A stretch of DNA of 64,000 nt from Athripsodes cinereus. Taxonomy: Eukaryota; Arthropoda; Insecta; Trichoptera; Leptoceridae. Position 1 is the first letter of the stretch; the number at the start of each line of letters is the position of its first letter. This document shows positions 30,786 through 44,600 of the stretch, piece by piece. A model generated the notes under the pieces. That model was not told the DNA's origin and made no database searches. It worked only from the letters and a program-made list of their open reading frames with translations. The translations under genes and the position numbers were made by a program. The stretch lies in contig OX388317.1 in assembly GCA_947579605.1 (NCBI GenBank), positions 11,055,384-11,119,383 of the forward strand. Reading direction: 5' to 3'.

Positions 30786-31593
30786 TATAATATTATCTAT
30801 GATTTTCAGGAGTACCTACTTGGATACTAACCATGAAGTAAACAATAATATTTATTACTTAATATTTTTTTTATCCTCTTTATTTAGTTCCTCTTTACTT
30901 CTTACTTAAATTTGTATTTAATTCTATCCATCCCTTAACATTCCTTTTGGAATAATAAGGTGAAAACTTGAGCTTCCATTATATAGAGCAAACCTGCACT
31001 ATTTGAGAGACCCTGTGACAGATGCACTTTATCCATAATATTGTAATCAAAAAACAGTTTTTTTCGATTCACTGTTCGAAAGACATTCTCAACAGATGAT
31101 CCAATTGGAGCTACCGTGCTTTTCATTTACGCAAAAAACGCCACATTCTTACAAAGAAAAAGCTGGGTATTGTCTGAAGTTGTTATACAAAAATGATGAG
31201 ATTGTGAGATATATCAAATTTCTACACTTAATTAAAAATTTGTCGAAGTGGGTAAAACTTGAAATGTTGGGTATTTCCTTAAATTCTTGTAGGTAAGTAC
31301 TTAAATTTTGGTAGTAAAATAAAATTTCTAGTACCGCCACTTAGTTGTCTTTTTCGTATCGCTGATACAACATATCATTGCAGAATGCTTTATCGCAGCC
31401 TCAGTTGTGCTTGGGTATCTCATCCCTCCGAGTTTGATTTGTAGTCTTACGGGTTTGAATGGTGCGTATTCAGGCTACGGGCTAATGACGTAGGTATATC
31501 TCCGGGTCAAATTGATTTTTTGATGAAGGCAACAAATCGTGTGCGATAGATTTCTTAAATTTTTTTACTGAGTGTACTTAACAAACTAATAAT
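30786..31593. other. Intergenic DNA
   Basis: Overlapping 60-65-codon ORFs on both strands at 30935-31340 have no recognisable domain. I see no gene here. Confidence 0.45.
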
Positions 31594-31780
31594 GAGTTCG
31601 TCGGTAGCCTGGAGGTAGAGCCTCGGCCTCGTGAACAGGGGGTCCGTGGTTCGATCCCAGGTACCGGCAAACTCCCCTTTCACGACACAAGCTTTTAGCT
31701 TACTGTGAAAGGTATATAAGGTTGTATTTGGGTTTATAACAAAACCCAGATATATCTTTTTAAAAAAAAAAAAAAATTAG
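31594..31780 (+). mobile_element. tRNA-derived SINE
   Basis: Same family, 984 bp from the previous copy and in the same direction. The anticodon-like loop is mutated (cgtgaacagg) while the A and B boxes are intact. Ends in ctttttaaaaaa. Confidence 0.92.
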
Positions 31781-32090
31781 ACGATAGTTACCTGCCACTT
31801 TTTTGCTTCCCGATTTATGAATAGGTATTATGTTTGTCGTCTTTAAGCAATTAGGAAATTCACACTTAGAAATGGATTCATTAATCAATCCTGCCAAAGG
31901 TTCAGCTATAACTTCCTGCTGTATTCAAAATATTCTCTGTATTTAATATGCAAAGTTTAATATCTTAGTTATAAGATTTAGGAGCTGTTTAGTCATTTTT
32001 AAAAAAATGTGGAAGAGGATTAGCTTGACAAGGAGACTAAAAAAATGATTTTAAGTTAATCCTAAATTCACACAATATATTCTTTTAAAA

Positions 32091-32203
32091 GATCTACCTG
32101 GGTTTTTGTTATAAACCCAAATACATATAACTAACCTTATACACCTTTCACAGTACATAAATGTGGTGTTCACACGTTTTCAAAGCTAAAAGCTTGTGTC
32201 GAG
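32091..32203 (-). mobile_element. SINE 3' fragment with a small insertion
   Basis: Minus-strand body and tail only (aagctaaaagcttgtgtcg, gggtttataac, tacctgggttt). About 30 bp (ataaatgtggtgttcacacg and following) interrupt it between acagta and aaagcta. The tRNA-like head is lost. Confidence 0.75.
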
Positions 32204-32966
32204 TCGCAAATATAATTATTCAACATTGTCGACGGACTTAATAATTATGAAAGTCGCAAATTTTATAGAAATACAGAATAGTTGAAATTTTTTTCTCAAT
32301 CCGCATGACTCCGCGTGATGCTTTTGTAGACGTTTTTTTCTCTTAAAAATAGTGAATTATGGACAAACGAGCGACACTTGTCAATCGATATAGTGAAATC
32401 GGAGTTAATTGGAAAGATAAATTTAGCGATATGATTTTCCAATTATTTAAAAAAAAATGCAAAAATATCTATCAAGAAAAGTTACTTAAAAATCTCACAC
32501 AAATATAAAATATGATTTTAAAAATCAACCTGCACTAGCAGAGAAGCAGCACTGTTTGTTGTTTGTGATACTCATTCAATTGAAATTCGGTAAATAAACG
32601 ATAGGTATCTATTTAGTAAAAATATCAATTCTTCCAAAATCCTTCCCTTTTTGAAATGAAGCATCCATTTTAAAAAGGGATGTGTTAGGTATATTCAGAC
32701 ATACCACTAACTTGATATTCAATATCTACCAGCTAGACATGTTTTCAACGTATTTTGGGCACCTGAGAGCCAAAAATTTGGTGCCAGGTAAGTCCGATGA
32801 TTATGTATACTTTTATTTATTTATTCTTTTTGCACATCATCATTATATAACAGTGTTAACAAAACAATATAAAATTAAAATTTACTTGATGTTGAAATGA
32901 AACGTTGACTCTGATTTTGAAGAATATTGTTCCGTGGAGTTTCCGGCATACAATAGGTTGGTATAG

Positions 32967-33075
32967 GTATTGGGTTAGTTGGAAGATATCGCATCCCTGC
33001 GATAAACTCGCCCATTGTACAACATTTTTCGTTTATACATGGTTTATACCTTATTGTAATCCTTTTTTACGCGGC
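32967..33075 (+). repeat. Family B LINE/SINE tail
   Basis: gggttagttggaagatatcg, gcgataaactcgcccattgt and ccttattgtaatcc. Diverged 3' end. Confidence 0.6.
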
Positions 33076-33595
33076 GGCAGAATTGCCATCTACACTTCTC
33101 AGCATTATACAACCAGATAAGTCTCCATATGATCAGTCATGGTCACACAAAAACTTAACAGTCTAATGCCGGGAAAAATTCACCTATCCAGATATACAGG
33201 ATATCAAAGGATTAGGCTCAAAACGCGGGATCAAAATACCAGCATTGTGCCTGAAATATCTGTATTCAAAAACTTTTTTACAATATTACAAGTGTTTATT
33301 ATAATAGATTTTTGAATTTTAATGTACAAATTAACCGGTTAATCTAATTTTTGTAAATTATTTATTAAAGTTTTAGGAGTTACGAGTTACTTAAAGAGTA
33401 TTATATAAACGGACCTAGAATGCCAAATATTTTTTATTTCTCCTGCTAGTTCCGTATATTTACGTATTTTTTCTGCGACGTTTGTTTATTATTATTATCA
33501 TTAATAGGTATCTCAATTTTTTGTAACTTTTTCAGTGTCCTATAAAAGACAGGTATTCGTGACACATCTCATGTAAGACATTCAAAATATTTAAT

Positions 33596-33752
33596 TCAGC
33601 GATGAGGTATGCCACCCATCCTAAATGTCTTAACTTCCATTAGCACGAAGAAGATAATTTGTATGTTAATTACATGCAGTTGGCTAATTGGCTATCCCAC
33701 TTGTGGGAAATCCAATATGATGGCGTAAATGAATGAATGAACAGTAGGTTCT
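33596..33752 (+). repeat. Family A retroposon tail copy 4
   Basis: gcgatgaggtatgccaccc, cctaaatgtctta, ttaattacatgcagttggct, tatcccacttgtgggaaat, then the tail gaatgaatgaac. It ends 17 bp left of the hAT MITE's left TSD. Confidence 0.75.
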
Positions 33753-33776
33753 ATTTCATGACATGATGTCATAGAG

Positions 33777-34136
33777 CAGAGGTTCCCAAACTTTTTTTCT
33801 CATGGATCACTTTCAAAAATTTGCTGGTTCCGATGAACCCCCTGTATTGCTACCCCCCCCCCCGTCGCTAAAATTTCGAAATGGTACAGGAATTTGAAAT
33901 ATTTCCAAAACTCCTCGGTTTTCTTAAAGAATATTTTCTCCCAGTACCTTTGTTTACAATGTACCGGGTATTTGTACCGACTATTGTTTATGTCAATATC
34001 TAGTGCTTTTACCGAATATTCGATACTTTAACTATGGATTAGTGGACCCCCTTTTACAACTCATGGACCCCCGTCGAGTCTCTCGTGGACCCCTGGGGGT
34101 CCTGGTGGTCCACCTGGATCACTTTGGGAATCACTG
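33777..34136. mobile_element. hAT MITE carrying the C-run cassette
   Basis: 360 bp, CAGAGGTTCCCAAACTTT at the left and CTTTGGGAATCACTG at the right, with the 8-bp TSD tcatagag (33769-33776 and 34137-34144). Its outer parts contain the ggaccccc-type repeats usual in this family. Its middle (33850-34030) is the C-run cassette, which splits two halves that would otherwise be adjacent. Confidence 0.9.
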
Positions 34137-34659
34137 TCATAGAGAGTTATTTGGTAATCATAATTTCAGATATGTACACAGTTTTTAAAGAGATAAGTAA
34201 ATAAAATACATCTGAAGAATTTTTTAAATCTCCCACATAAAACATTTATTACGAATACAAAAATACATTGACTATTGTGTTATTTACAGTTTGTTATTAC
34301 TTAAAATGATTGTGGAAAACATATTATTATTATTTGCTATAATTTGTGTCTGAACTGCAAATTTAAATAATAATAAAAAAAATACAACTCAAGAGAAATT
34401 GTAAATTTAGATTTTACAACAATATTCAGAATATATAAAGAAAGTTTTGCATTTTGTTTGTGTAGCGAAAATATGTCAATTGTATTTTACGCTGCTAACA
34501 AGAAGTTTAATAACTCCGTTATATCTTAGAGTTAGAACTAGAATTTCGTGCATACAAATTTATTGCACAAGTTATAATAATAAAATCATCCTTCTGCAAG
34601 TAAGGAAATGTCCAAGATGTTCTCTTAATTTTTTCTTGATTTAAAAATAATATTGACTG

Positions 34660-34990
34660 CAATATGAGTTAAATCATTAATCAACTTTATTAAACATCTT
34701 GTACTGTTTGTAGTATTTTGTAATCCATATATTGACTTCAATATGAATTCAATCATTAATACTGACTGCAATATGAATTAAATCATTAATACTGACTGCA
34801 ATATGAATTAAATCATTAATCTACTTTAATATAAACTAAAACATCTCTTGTACTGTTTTTAGTATTTCGTCATCCATATATTGACTGCAATATGAATTAA
34901 ATCATTAATACTGACTGCAATATGAATTAAATCATTAATCAACTTTATTAATAACTAAAACATCTTGTACTGTTTTTAGTAATTCGTCAT
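34660..34990. repeat. Tandem copies of the last-exon tail of the cyclase gene
   Basis: The final coding segment (minus strand, [13 protein letters not shown] to the stop) and its 3' flank recur downstream: about 34935-34990 (real exon), 34820-34873 (readable as YMDDEILKTVQ) and 34675-34730 (YMDYKILQTVQDV). Between them a 30-bp unit, actgactgcaatatgaatta-aatcattaat, is itself repeated. All copies contain an AATAAA-like element. Confidence 0.85.
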
Positions 34991-37900
34991 CCATGTATGG
35001 TCCATTTTCTGATTTGCCATCTAACCAAAATGTTTCCATTTCACCTTTGCCCTAAAATAAACAAATATGATTTACCAATCACCGTCATCACACATAAATA
35101 TCATAATTTAAGTTCAATAATGTAAAATATCAAATAATACCCGTTTTGAGAAAACCCAGGTTAAAATTTTAAGTAAAAAGATGTCTTATCCTCATTTTTT
35201 TGTTAATTCTGTTGAAAAGTATGAATTATAATTCTGTGTCTGTTTTTTTTTTATAAATTTTACCATTTGAAAATAAAAAAATAGTTTGGGTCACGGACGG
35301 CTAATTTCAAAGTTGGCACAAAATATTAATTTTCTTGATGTTTGGTTTTATAAAAGGAGGTATGAGTCAGTTTTAATATTTACCTTTACAGATACAAATC
35401 CTCTGGGTGTTGTTTTGTATTTAGATGGAAGTGATTTTGCAGTTTCTCTTGAGATATGTATTTTTCCGACCTGAAAAGGGCACCATGAATATTTTGAAAA
35501 GAATGATAATAAATGTTAAACGAAGCTTTCGCATTTAGATGGATTTGTCACAACTGCAAGAGTGAAGATATTAAGAATATTACTCAACAGACACCTCAAC
35601 CGCACAATCAACAGACTGTGCAAACTCCCTTTTGTATGAAATAGGAAAGGTGTCCCGATGCTTACGAATCGGCTTAGGCTAGAATATTACTCAACAGACA
35701 CCTCATCCGCACAACCAACAGACTGTGCAAACTCCCTTTTGTAAGAAATAGGAAAGGTGCCCCGATGCTTACGAATCGGCTTAGGCTAGAATATTACTCA
35801 ACAGACACCTCATCCGCACAACCAACAGACTGTGCAAACTCCATTTTGTATGAAACAGGAAAGGTATCCCGTGTCAATTCCACTAAAAATTTAAAAGCAT
35901 GTCAAGACAGTGTTTATCTGAATGGAGGAGGTTTATTTCCTTTGTGCATTTCGAAGATGAGAGAGAAAAATAGTTTGATGTCAAATCTAGTAATAATGAA
36001 TGAAATTACCAATCCACTGCTTTGCATTCTGCTCGCTGTGTTGATGGTATCTCCAAAAAAACAATATCTTGGTACCTTCAATCCGACTATACCCGCTACA
36101 GCTGGACCACTATGAATACCTGAAAACATAATTATTATACTATTATACCTATATTGGGAACCGCTTTCTCTCTTAGTAACTTATATAGTAAGACTCTAGT
36201 TGTTATAATATAAAATAACGATACTTCTTAATAATATATTATATTATGCAGTTAGGTACTGTATAATGATATATGACTCACATAACATTTATGCCTGTGA
36301 CAGAGCACAGCATTGTTCATTGTTTGTGTAAATGTATTTATATAATAATAATACTATTGTATCGTATCGACTATAAACCAACCAACAACTTATTGTATCG
36401 ACAAATTCAGCGATGAGGTTTGCCATCCATCTTGGATGTCTCTTTTTTTATTGGCACAGAGAAGACGGCCTGCATGTTTATTACATGCAGATGTTGTGCT
36501 GGCTACCCCACTTGTGGGATATGCCGTGATGGTATAGAAGTAGTCATTGTTTTTGTATCGGAATATTTCAAAACATTTACCAAATTTATTGCAGAACAAT
36601 TAGGCATTTTGCGGGACTATATTTTTAATGATTATAGGACTATGGGACAATCCTGCAGAATTCGGGGAGTGTGGACACATTAATATAGATAAATAATATT
36701 TTTTAGCAATCTTACCTATTTTTACACATACTTGTTGTGACTGCGGTCTTCTGAGTGTCCCGGCAGCCTTTAGCATAGCCAGAGCAGCATCAGCCACATG
36801 TTGGCAGTGTCTAGAGTTTTTGTCGGGAGCTCCACTCACAGCCATATACACTTGTCCTACAGTTTCCACCTGCAACAGGTTTGATAGGGATTTGAATATG
36901 ATAATAAATAATAACTAGAGTAAATTAATATTATTTTCTTACAAACGGTGGCTAGGTACCTATATTTTAACAATTAATTTGATATTTATCAAATACACAA
37001 TTTATTAATTTGACAATTTAACAATTTACATTGCCAGTTCTAGGGCATTACACAGGTGGCCATAAAACATTAAAAATAACATAGGTATTCAATTCAGCAA
37101 CGAGGTGTGTTACCCATCCTGAATGTCTTAATTTTACATGGACGTGCAGAGGATGACCTGCATGTCATTGGCTAGGCCACTTGTGGGAGATGCCGTGATG
37201 GTATATATAGATAAAGATAGGTAGTTCATTTTTTGGAGTTGCAAGAATATTTTTACAACTTATGGCAATTCAATGCTGCAAACTTCAATACATTTAGTCA
37301 TACAAATTTGTGTTACTATTACTACCTACTACTGCGAAACAACTATGTACAAAAGCAGGGTCAGTTGCAAAATTTAGTCCCAACACTGGTGAAAAGATAT
37401 TCTATATTTTATGCTTCATACATAAAATTGTCTTGTCTAACCTTGACTTGTTCTTGTGACATTTCATTACTTTGTTCTAATACTCTTACTGCAGTATTAT
37501 TTTTTAATGAAGCATACACATCTTTGTTGTAATTTGTTTTTTGCTGTAGATTTGATTATTTGCTTTTATGAAATATTTTTCCCACTTTGATATGGTGCTA
37601 AAGGGACCCTTTACATCCTTTTAGTACTGAAGAAAAAGAATTTATGTTGAGTATCTATATTTATTTATTATTGTATAGTGACTTCAATTTTTTTTTGTAT
37701 GTTGTGTTTATTTCGCTATTTCTATTGTATTAATGTTTTCCCTTTCTTTTGTATTATTGTAATGTTGATGAACCCAAGTATCCTGTAAAGGACCTACGGG
37801 AGATATTGAAGAATAAAGAATATTGATAAAGTATGCCTACCACTGGTTAATGAGGTGAACCAGATAAATAGGTAAAGAAATTAAAAGGTGTAGGTATTTA

Positions 37901-38696
37901 TCTAATAATTGTTATATATCACCTTGTATACATTATAATGGTCCAATAGTTGATCAAAGCAAGAAAATACTGTATTTATTTCAGTCACTGTGTCCATAAC
38001 CTGCTGTCTGGTTCTATTAGCATTCGTCTCCAGTTCCTCCAGAGCACAGAACATCACCGTGACTTCATCAAATGACTGAAAATGTTCAATTTAAAAGTAT
38101 AAATATTTATATAAACTTACACGCATTATTTTCAAGCAAATAAACAACCTTAATAATTATTATTTTGAAGTTATTGATGTAATAAGTATCTACAGTGACT
38201 TACAATAAAAATATTGGTGTATTCATAAATAAGCGCATAAAACAATACTATTTAAATCTTAAATAATTTTATTTCGTTTTATTTATTTATTATATATGTT
38301 TTTTATTAAGTTTTTGTTTAGTTGGAAGATATTGCGCCTCTGTGATAAACTTGCCTATTGCACAAATTCATCACATTTCAGTAATAATGTTGTCTTGTTT
38401 TTTTTTTCTATTGTTAATTTGTTTTATGACAAGACAGGGAATTTCGGGTAGAAATTGACGTGTTTATCGGTTATTCAATTAAACAAGGAGTCATGAGAGG
38501 AAATACTAGTAATGGAAAAATTCTTACTTCACAGGTGCTGAGAGGGGACTGTCCTTTCCTCAGTCTATCCGCTACAGATTTGGGTATCATAGAATATAAG
38601 AGTTCATCCCCTCTTCTCTTCCAACTATCTAGTAATTGTAGTGATCTCTCCAACTCATCTGATCTCTGCTCTGCCCTCTCACACATAAGCTCTAAC
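34935..38696 (-). CDS. Gyc89Da: Cyclase exons 10-15: signalling helix and catalytic domain
   Basis: Residues 369-424 form a charged helix ([20 protein letters not shown]) leading to [14 protein letters not shown]. In the cyclase domain, guanine-contact residues Glu477 (KVET) and Cys546 (VPRYC), ribose-contact Asn553 and transition-state Arg557 (INTASR) are present. The two metal-binding Asp positions are Ala435 ([11 protein letters not shown]) and Gln481 (VGQVYM), so this subunit cannot bind the catalytic metals alone and must pair with a partner that supplies them. The C-terminus ends NKVD, and AATAAA lies inside its last codons. Confidence 0.88.
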
Positions 38697-41600
38697 CTGA
38701 AATATATAAAATACTAAGTCAATAAAATTTATAACATCATCCTAGCAAAGGTGTAAAGGGAGGGGGGGCACCTACCCCTTAAAGTTCCAAAGAAGGTAGT
38801 ATGGATATAAGCAAAAGTAGCACGCACCTATTAAAGTTTGTAAATTGTATGGTACATTAGCGTAGAAATGGCACTGATCTGCTCTACCCCCCTATAAGAA
38901 GTCAAGCTTAAAATATATCGGCATCTCAAAATTGCTGGGAGATTTTCCCCTCCCATCTGGCCTGAGCTGAACATAACTGCTCGTCTCTAAAAAAAATCTT
39001 AGGTATGCCCATGTTTTCACCTTTCATAACCTTTCACCTACTTGTGTATTTCATTGAGTGTTTTATACAGACGATTGATTTAAAAAATACAATTATCCAA
39101 TAGACCTGTATGCATTGTTTGTACGTTTGTGTTTTGTTTTCATATTAAATATTAAGATGAGTAGGTACATGTGCGATAAAAGATGATTTATTTTATTACA
39201 AACCTTGCACAGTGTTGCCAGCCCGCTAAAACTAACTCCCTCGACAGTCCATGTGAATTGAGATCATTTAGATAAAGTCCTGTCGTAGTAAGCTCATCCA
39301 AATTATTAATTCTGGAAACATAAAAAAAAAATTCAACTAGATATATAAATAATGTACTTGAAGCTTTGTTGTATGTCAGAAAAAATCTATTTCTTCACCA
39401 TCCCATAATCTTCCTTAAGAAGGGTAGAGAGTGAACTAACTTTTTTAAAATTAATTTTGTATGTGTGTATGTTTTAAATTTAGGTACAGAATGTCTTCGT
39501 TCAGCTTCAAAAGTTAGTACTAATACAATAATATGTATGTGATCCTGTTTTTAATGCACCAAATTTTTTATTTCGGGGAAAATTCTCGAGGGCTCTTTTA
39601 AGATAATGAAACTTAGAACTCACAAAGGGCTGCATAAGAAGATCAAGGCATCAATTTCTTTAATAAAAAGCATTTGTCCCTTGAGAAGTATAGCTCGGGC
39701 ACCCTGACTTCCTCTCCTATCTAAAAGTCCAGCACCTGAAATTAAGAAGAGTATTAAAATATAATTTATTCATAAAAAAAAAGTTAATTGGGGTCTATCC
39801 AGACACGGCCTAGTAGATTTTTAGGAATACTAAATTGTTTTCCATAAAAATAAACTACGGTTAACACATTGATAAACACGACTTTACTGATCATGCGTAA
39901 CTTTTAGAAGCTTACGCTCTCATCATCAGGAAAAGCTCGCGATCAATTAAGTACTTACCCTTGGAAGAACTATACAAAAGCGTTCATTCAATTAGGTACA
40001 TACTTTTGTAATATGATGTACATTTTATACGATGACAACCTAGTTGGGTAAAATTCATGACTGAACTATCTGTGTTTTTTTCAGCTTTTCAACCGTTGTG
40101 ATTCGAGGCTTTTGAGAACTAACAAATAAAGTATTCGATACTAAGAGTAACTATGCATTACATATTAGCAAACAAAATATATTTAAAACGTAGATGGGCA
40201 AAATGTGACAATAATAAGTATTAGGCACTTCCAATGTTCCAATCCACTCGACAACATGTGTAGCACACATACCCATCTGATATTTAAATAGCTTTGTCGC
40301 TGTGGTAGAAATGAAAAAAAAAAGCTAATTTAGTTAAACATTAGTTCCCTTGTTTATTTTCTATTTACGCGTAGAAAACTAATGAAAATGATCAAAAAAC
40401 TATACTTACACGGTCTCATGTCGTACACACTATTGTCATGTGTCAGTTCTGATTTCTCTTTAGAGAGTGCAGAAATCCTAATCAGCTCTAATTCAAATAA
40501 TACTGATTTCAAATATTTTACCTAAAAAAAATAAGGTTTTTAAATGTCAGAAATTTTTTTGTTTTTCAAAACGGAAAATAATCAAAAAAATATGACTGTT
40601 ATTTATGTGATAAATTCAACTTTTAATTTAAAGCTCATAAAAACACTTAGAAATAAATCTTATGAAATTTCCAAATACCCGCACAAAATATTTACAATGT
40701 ACCTACGAATTAACGATTTTTAAAATTTTATGTAGTTTCAGAAAATAAAACTTACCGTATCAAATGTAAAACTTACTCCTTTGGGACGTCTGACCCGAAA
40801 TAAATTTGTAAAAGGTGAATCTAAAAATGACTTTTTTGATCCTCCCCAAACTTGTACTACCTGGAAAAAAATTGTTTGTAAACTATAAATCTTATTCAAA
40901 AATAATATTTTAAAACAACTTAACTATTTTTTTTAATTATCAACCGATTAATGGACTATCCACTTTTGATAAAAGTACCTTTTCACCGGCATCGAGAATT
41001 TCCATATTTTTGTCTAAAAGAAATCCAAATGGAAAAAGTTGTAATAGAAATGAGGCGGGAACTTTTGAAAGACCGGCATCTTCTGCATGTATCACCTTTT
41101 CATTCCGAACTTTCATCTATAAAATAATAAATATTATTTGCAGTTTGATACAAATCTCGTGTTCTAGTTCCGGTGTCATTCTAGGCTAGCGGTCGTCAAT
41201 CAGTGATTTGCGGGCCAATTGTAACCCTTTAATTAGCTTTATTTGTGTGGCCGGTAAAACAATAATTTTATTAAACAACGACTACTAAAATTTTGCGTTC
41301 TTTCTTGATTAAAAGTAGGTACGTTACAAAGGCGACATATTTAAATAAGAACACTGTACCTACAAATATTCAATTCATAAGTGTGTTGTCCTCAATGATA
41401 CCTTATATTGTTCTATGTGGCCCTTGACCAGAAAAGTGTGACGATCACTGTTGTAGGCTATTTCATCAAATATCTTACTAGTAAATGTCCAATTAGTTCT
41501 AACAATAAGAGAATTAAATTTCACACAATAGACCATTAAAGGATGACGTCACAGAAAAATGTTTGAAGGACAACATCGGAACAAAAACAAAACAAACAAA

Positions 41601-44600
41601 AAGGTGGTATCTCTTTAAAAATCAAAAAAACTGTCAGTGTCGTTTTTGTTATTATTTTGTCGTCGGACTTTCTTTTTATTTCTCTTATGGCATAACATCC
41701 TAGAAGGATGATTTGCGCAATCTGACGGTTTGCCCTCCAAGCAAAAGTAAATCCATAGACAAAACCACGTGACATTTAATGGTCTATAGAAGATGGGAGA
41801 TTAACGATTTTGATGGTCGTAGCTTAGCTGAAGAATGAATTCAATTTTTGGGATTATTAATTTGATGATAAAATGCAAGTTAAGATTTTAGATAAAACGG
41901 TGTCGAGAGTAGCTAATTACATGTGCGTAAATAATTTTTGAATAATTTTTTTATGATTGTACAATACAATAAATTGTTTTTGATACTACTTACATATTCC
42001 TTGTTATTAAAGTTCAATCTATATGTGACTATGATGTGTTTTGATTCAGCTGTAGGTAATTGTACATTCAATGTTTTTATATCTAAATCAAAATCATACA
42101 ATTCTCTTGCTATTTCATACAGTTGACCTGCAACAAATGAATAAGAAAATATAAAAATATCATAAAATATACAGGTGGTGGCTAGTCCTGGACTCAAAAA
42201 GGGTGCAGTAAATTTCTCTTCCAACCTACTTTACCCTCATGATAAAAGTATGGTGTTTACTATCAAGGAGTGTATTTGGGTTTATTACAATTTCTGGTTG
42301 TATTGTATTTTAAGAATGATGTTTGCTAGATAAAAAGAAAGAAATGTTAATATTTTCAAGTCGCATACTAAGAATTTTTATTCGTTGTATTTTTTTATAC
42401 TGAAAATGAAGTTACATTTGTATGAAACAATGTGACACCAATTCTGAATGTCTTTGTAAAAAAAAAATTCATTTAATACACGACACTAGACCATTTAATA
42501 TGAAATATAACAATTTGAAACACTACAATAATATTTTTAAGGAAAATTACAATTGTATTCTATTACTGTTTATTTTGTAAAAAAACATAATTTAATGTAA
42601 ATAAAACAAAAACTTTGTAGAGTTTTACGATGTACATACTTTAATTTAATTGACGGTTTCGACATATTATGTCTTTGTCAAACAGAGAGTTAATATGATA
42701 AATCAATAAAATTCAAATTCAAATTAAAATCAAATATTTTTATTAAAATAAAATTTACAATTTAATAATATTACATGTACACACCTTATTACTAAAAAAA
42801 CACATTTATTACATATTTGACCCTCAAAATTGAGAAGTGCTCGTGCTTTGAGGGTTTAAACATATTTTATATAATTTAGATAAAACAATAGCGCTCACCA
42901 AACAACAACAAAAATAAACACATCCACAATACAAACAGCAACCAAATACAGTTTCTTAACAAAACTCAACAACAGAGCAGTTGAACAGCTATTTTAAAAT
43001 ATCTTTCAGATTCAATTTAAAACTCTGATTTTTTTTTGTAGAATCATACTTAGATTTTTTGTCCAGCTTATTGTACCACACAACACCCAAATGAGTATAG
43101 TGGTGTTGTCCGACAGATGTTTTTCTGGGAGGTACCTTAATTAGGCCTCCCAAAATAAAATAAATGTTTGGGTTAGTTGGAAGAGATCGCGCCTTTGCGG
43201 TAAACTCGTCCTCTGTATATTGATTGTAACTAGCTTGAATGTTTATCTCTTATATAATTGTTTGTAATCAGTGTACTTGTACAGTATAGAATGAATAAAT
43301 AAATGTAAGTATCCACCAATGAAATAAAAAACTTATTGACGCGGAAAGGACAACTTGCATATTAATTAGTGGTTATACCATTTATGGGATGTACCGTGAT
43401 GGTATGTATGGTCAAATAGATAGAGTTATATTGTTTCTTTCCTACCTTTGAAGTAACAGGAGAATCCTTGTCTAGAGCTTCTATAGACCAACACAGCACC
43501 GTGGTCATCTACTTGTGTGAGATACATGGACGGACTCTTCATTCTAGGATATGTGAAGCGCATTATCTGATGGATGTTATCAACTGACTGAAGGAAATTG
43601 CAGAAATAACGACCTGTCGCTTTAATCATTTCATCGTATCTAAAAAAAAAGTATATTTTGTTTTGTTAAGATAAAATAATTTTCCTTTTAGCATTCATCC
43701 TAATAATTTAGCATTAATTTCTAAAATTCAAATATAATAACAATTGTCATTTTAACCTATTTGTTAAAAATATTTTTACTTAAATTGTAGCAGTTTAAGT
43801 TTTGAAAACTTTAATTTTACAAAAATCTGTGATAATGAAAAAATAACATGATTAATAGGTGAATTATTCCTCATGAACAAATAGTTCTTTAGTATAATTT
43901 TTAATTTCTATGTTTAAATGGGCTGGCTTTTCCAGGAAACGAGCTGAGTAATTCACATAAGGCACTAATTTTTGCCATAATATTTCTTACCCAATATTGC
44001 TAAAATATCTAACGAAACATCTTCCGAAGAATTCCATAAAGTCATCAGTTGAACTTCCAGTTATACTTGCTAAGGCTGCAGCCAACTTCGTCATCAGCTC
44101 ATCTGGATATTGCTAGAAATAATAAGAAACAATTACTACATATTTAAGAAAAATGGTCCGACGAGCAGTGATATGTTATTATAGCCGACATCCATGTATA
44201 GATATACCCAATTTATTGAATGAGTGGTTAGTGTAAATTATGAGATAAGCATTGATGGTAAAATAAATTCCCCGTATTTGAGTTCGTTAGTTCGCGCGCC
44301 CCTGAGACGGAAACTTCATAAAAATGCCGCCCATGACTTCATCCATCATCATCATCAGGAAAATTAATTCTCTCGTGATATAGCCTCTAACACGAGATGT
44401 AAAGTGATGTTCATTTAATTAAGAGACTTATTTTGGTAGAGAGCGAAGGTGTGATTTACTGAGTGAAATCCAATTATAATATAATTGTACCTACTATCTA
44501 AAACTAAACTAATGGAGTACCTACAAGGGTTAAAAATATTGCAAATTAATATCATTCATGTATCAATTGCTTTGAATCAAATTTACCATAATGAACAACT

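Noticed and set aside
30935..31340. Overlapping 62-66-codon ORFs on both strands
   Set aside because: No recognisable domain or splice structure; cannot tell from chance frames in AT-rich DNA.
35914..36129. Cyclase exon 13 ending at the first in-frame stop
   Set aside because: A gtaatt donor at 36009 joins in frame to the exon at 35470; codons beyond it are intronic.
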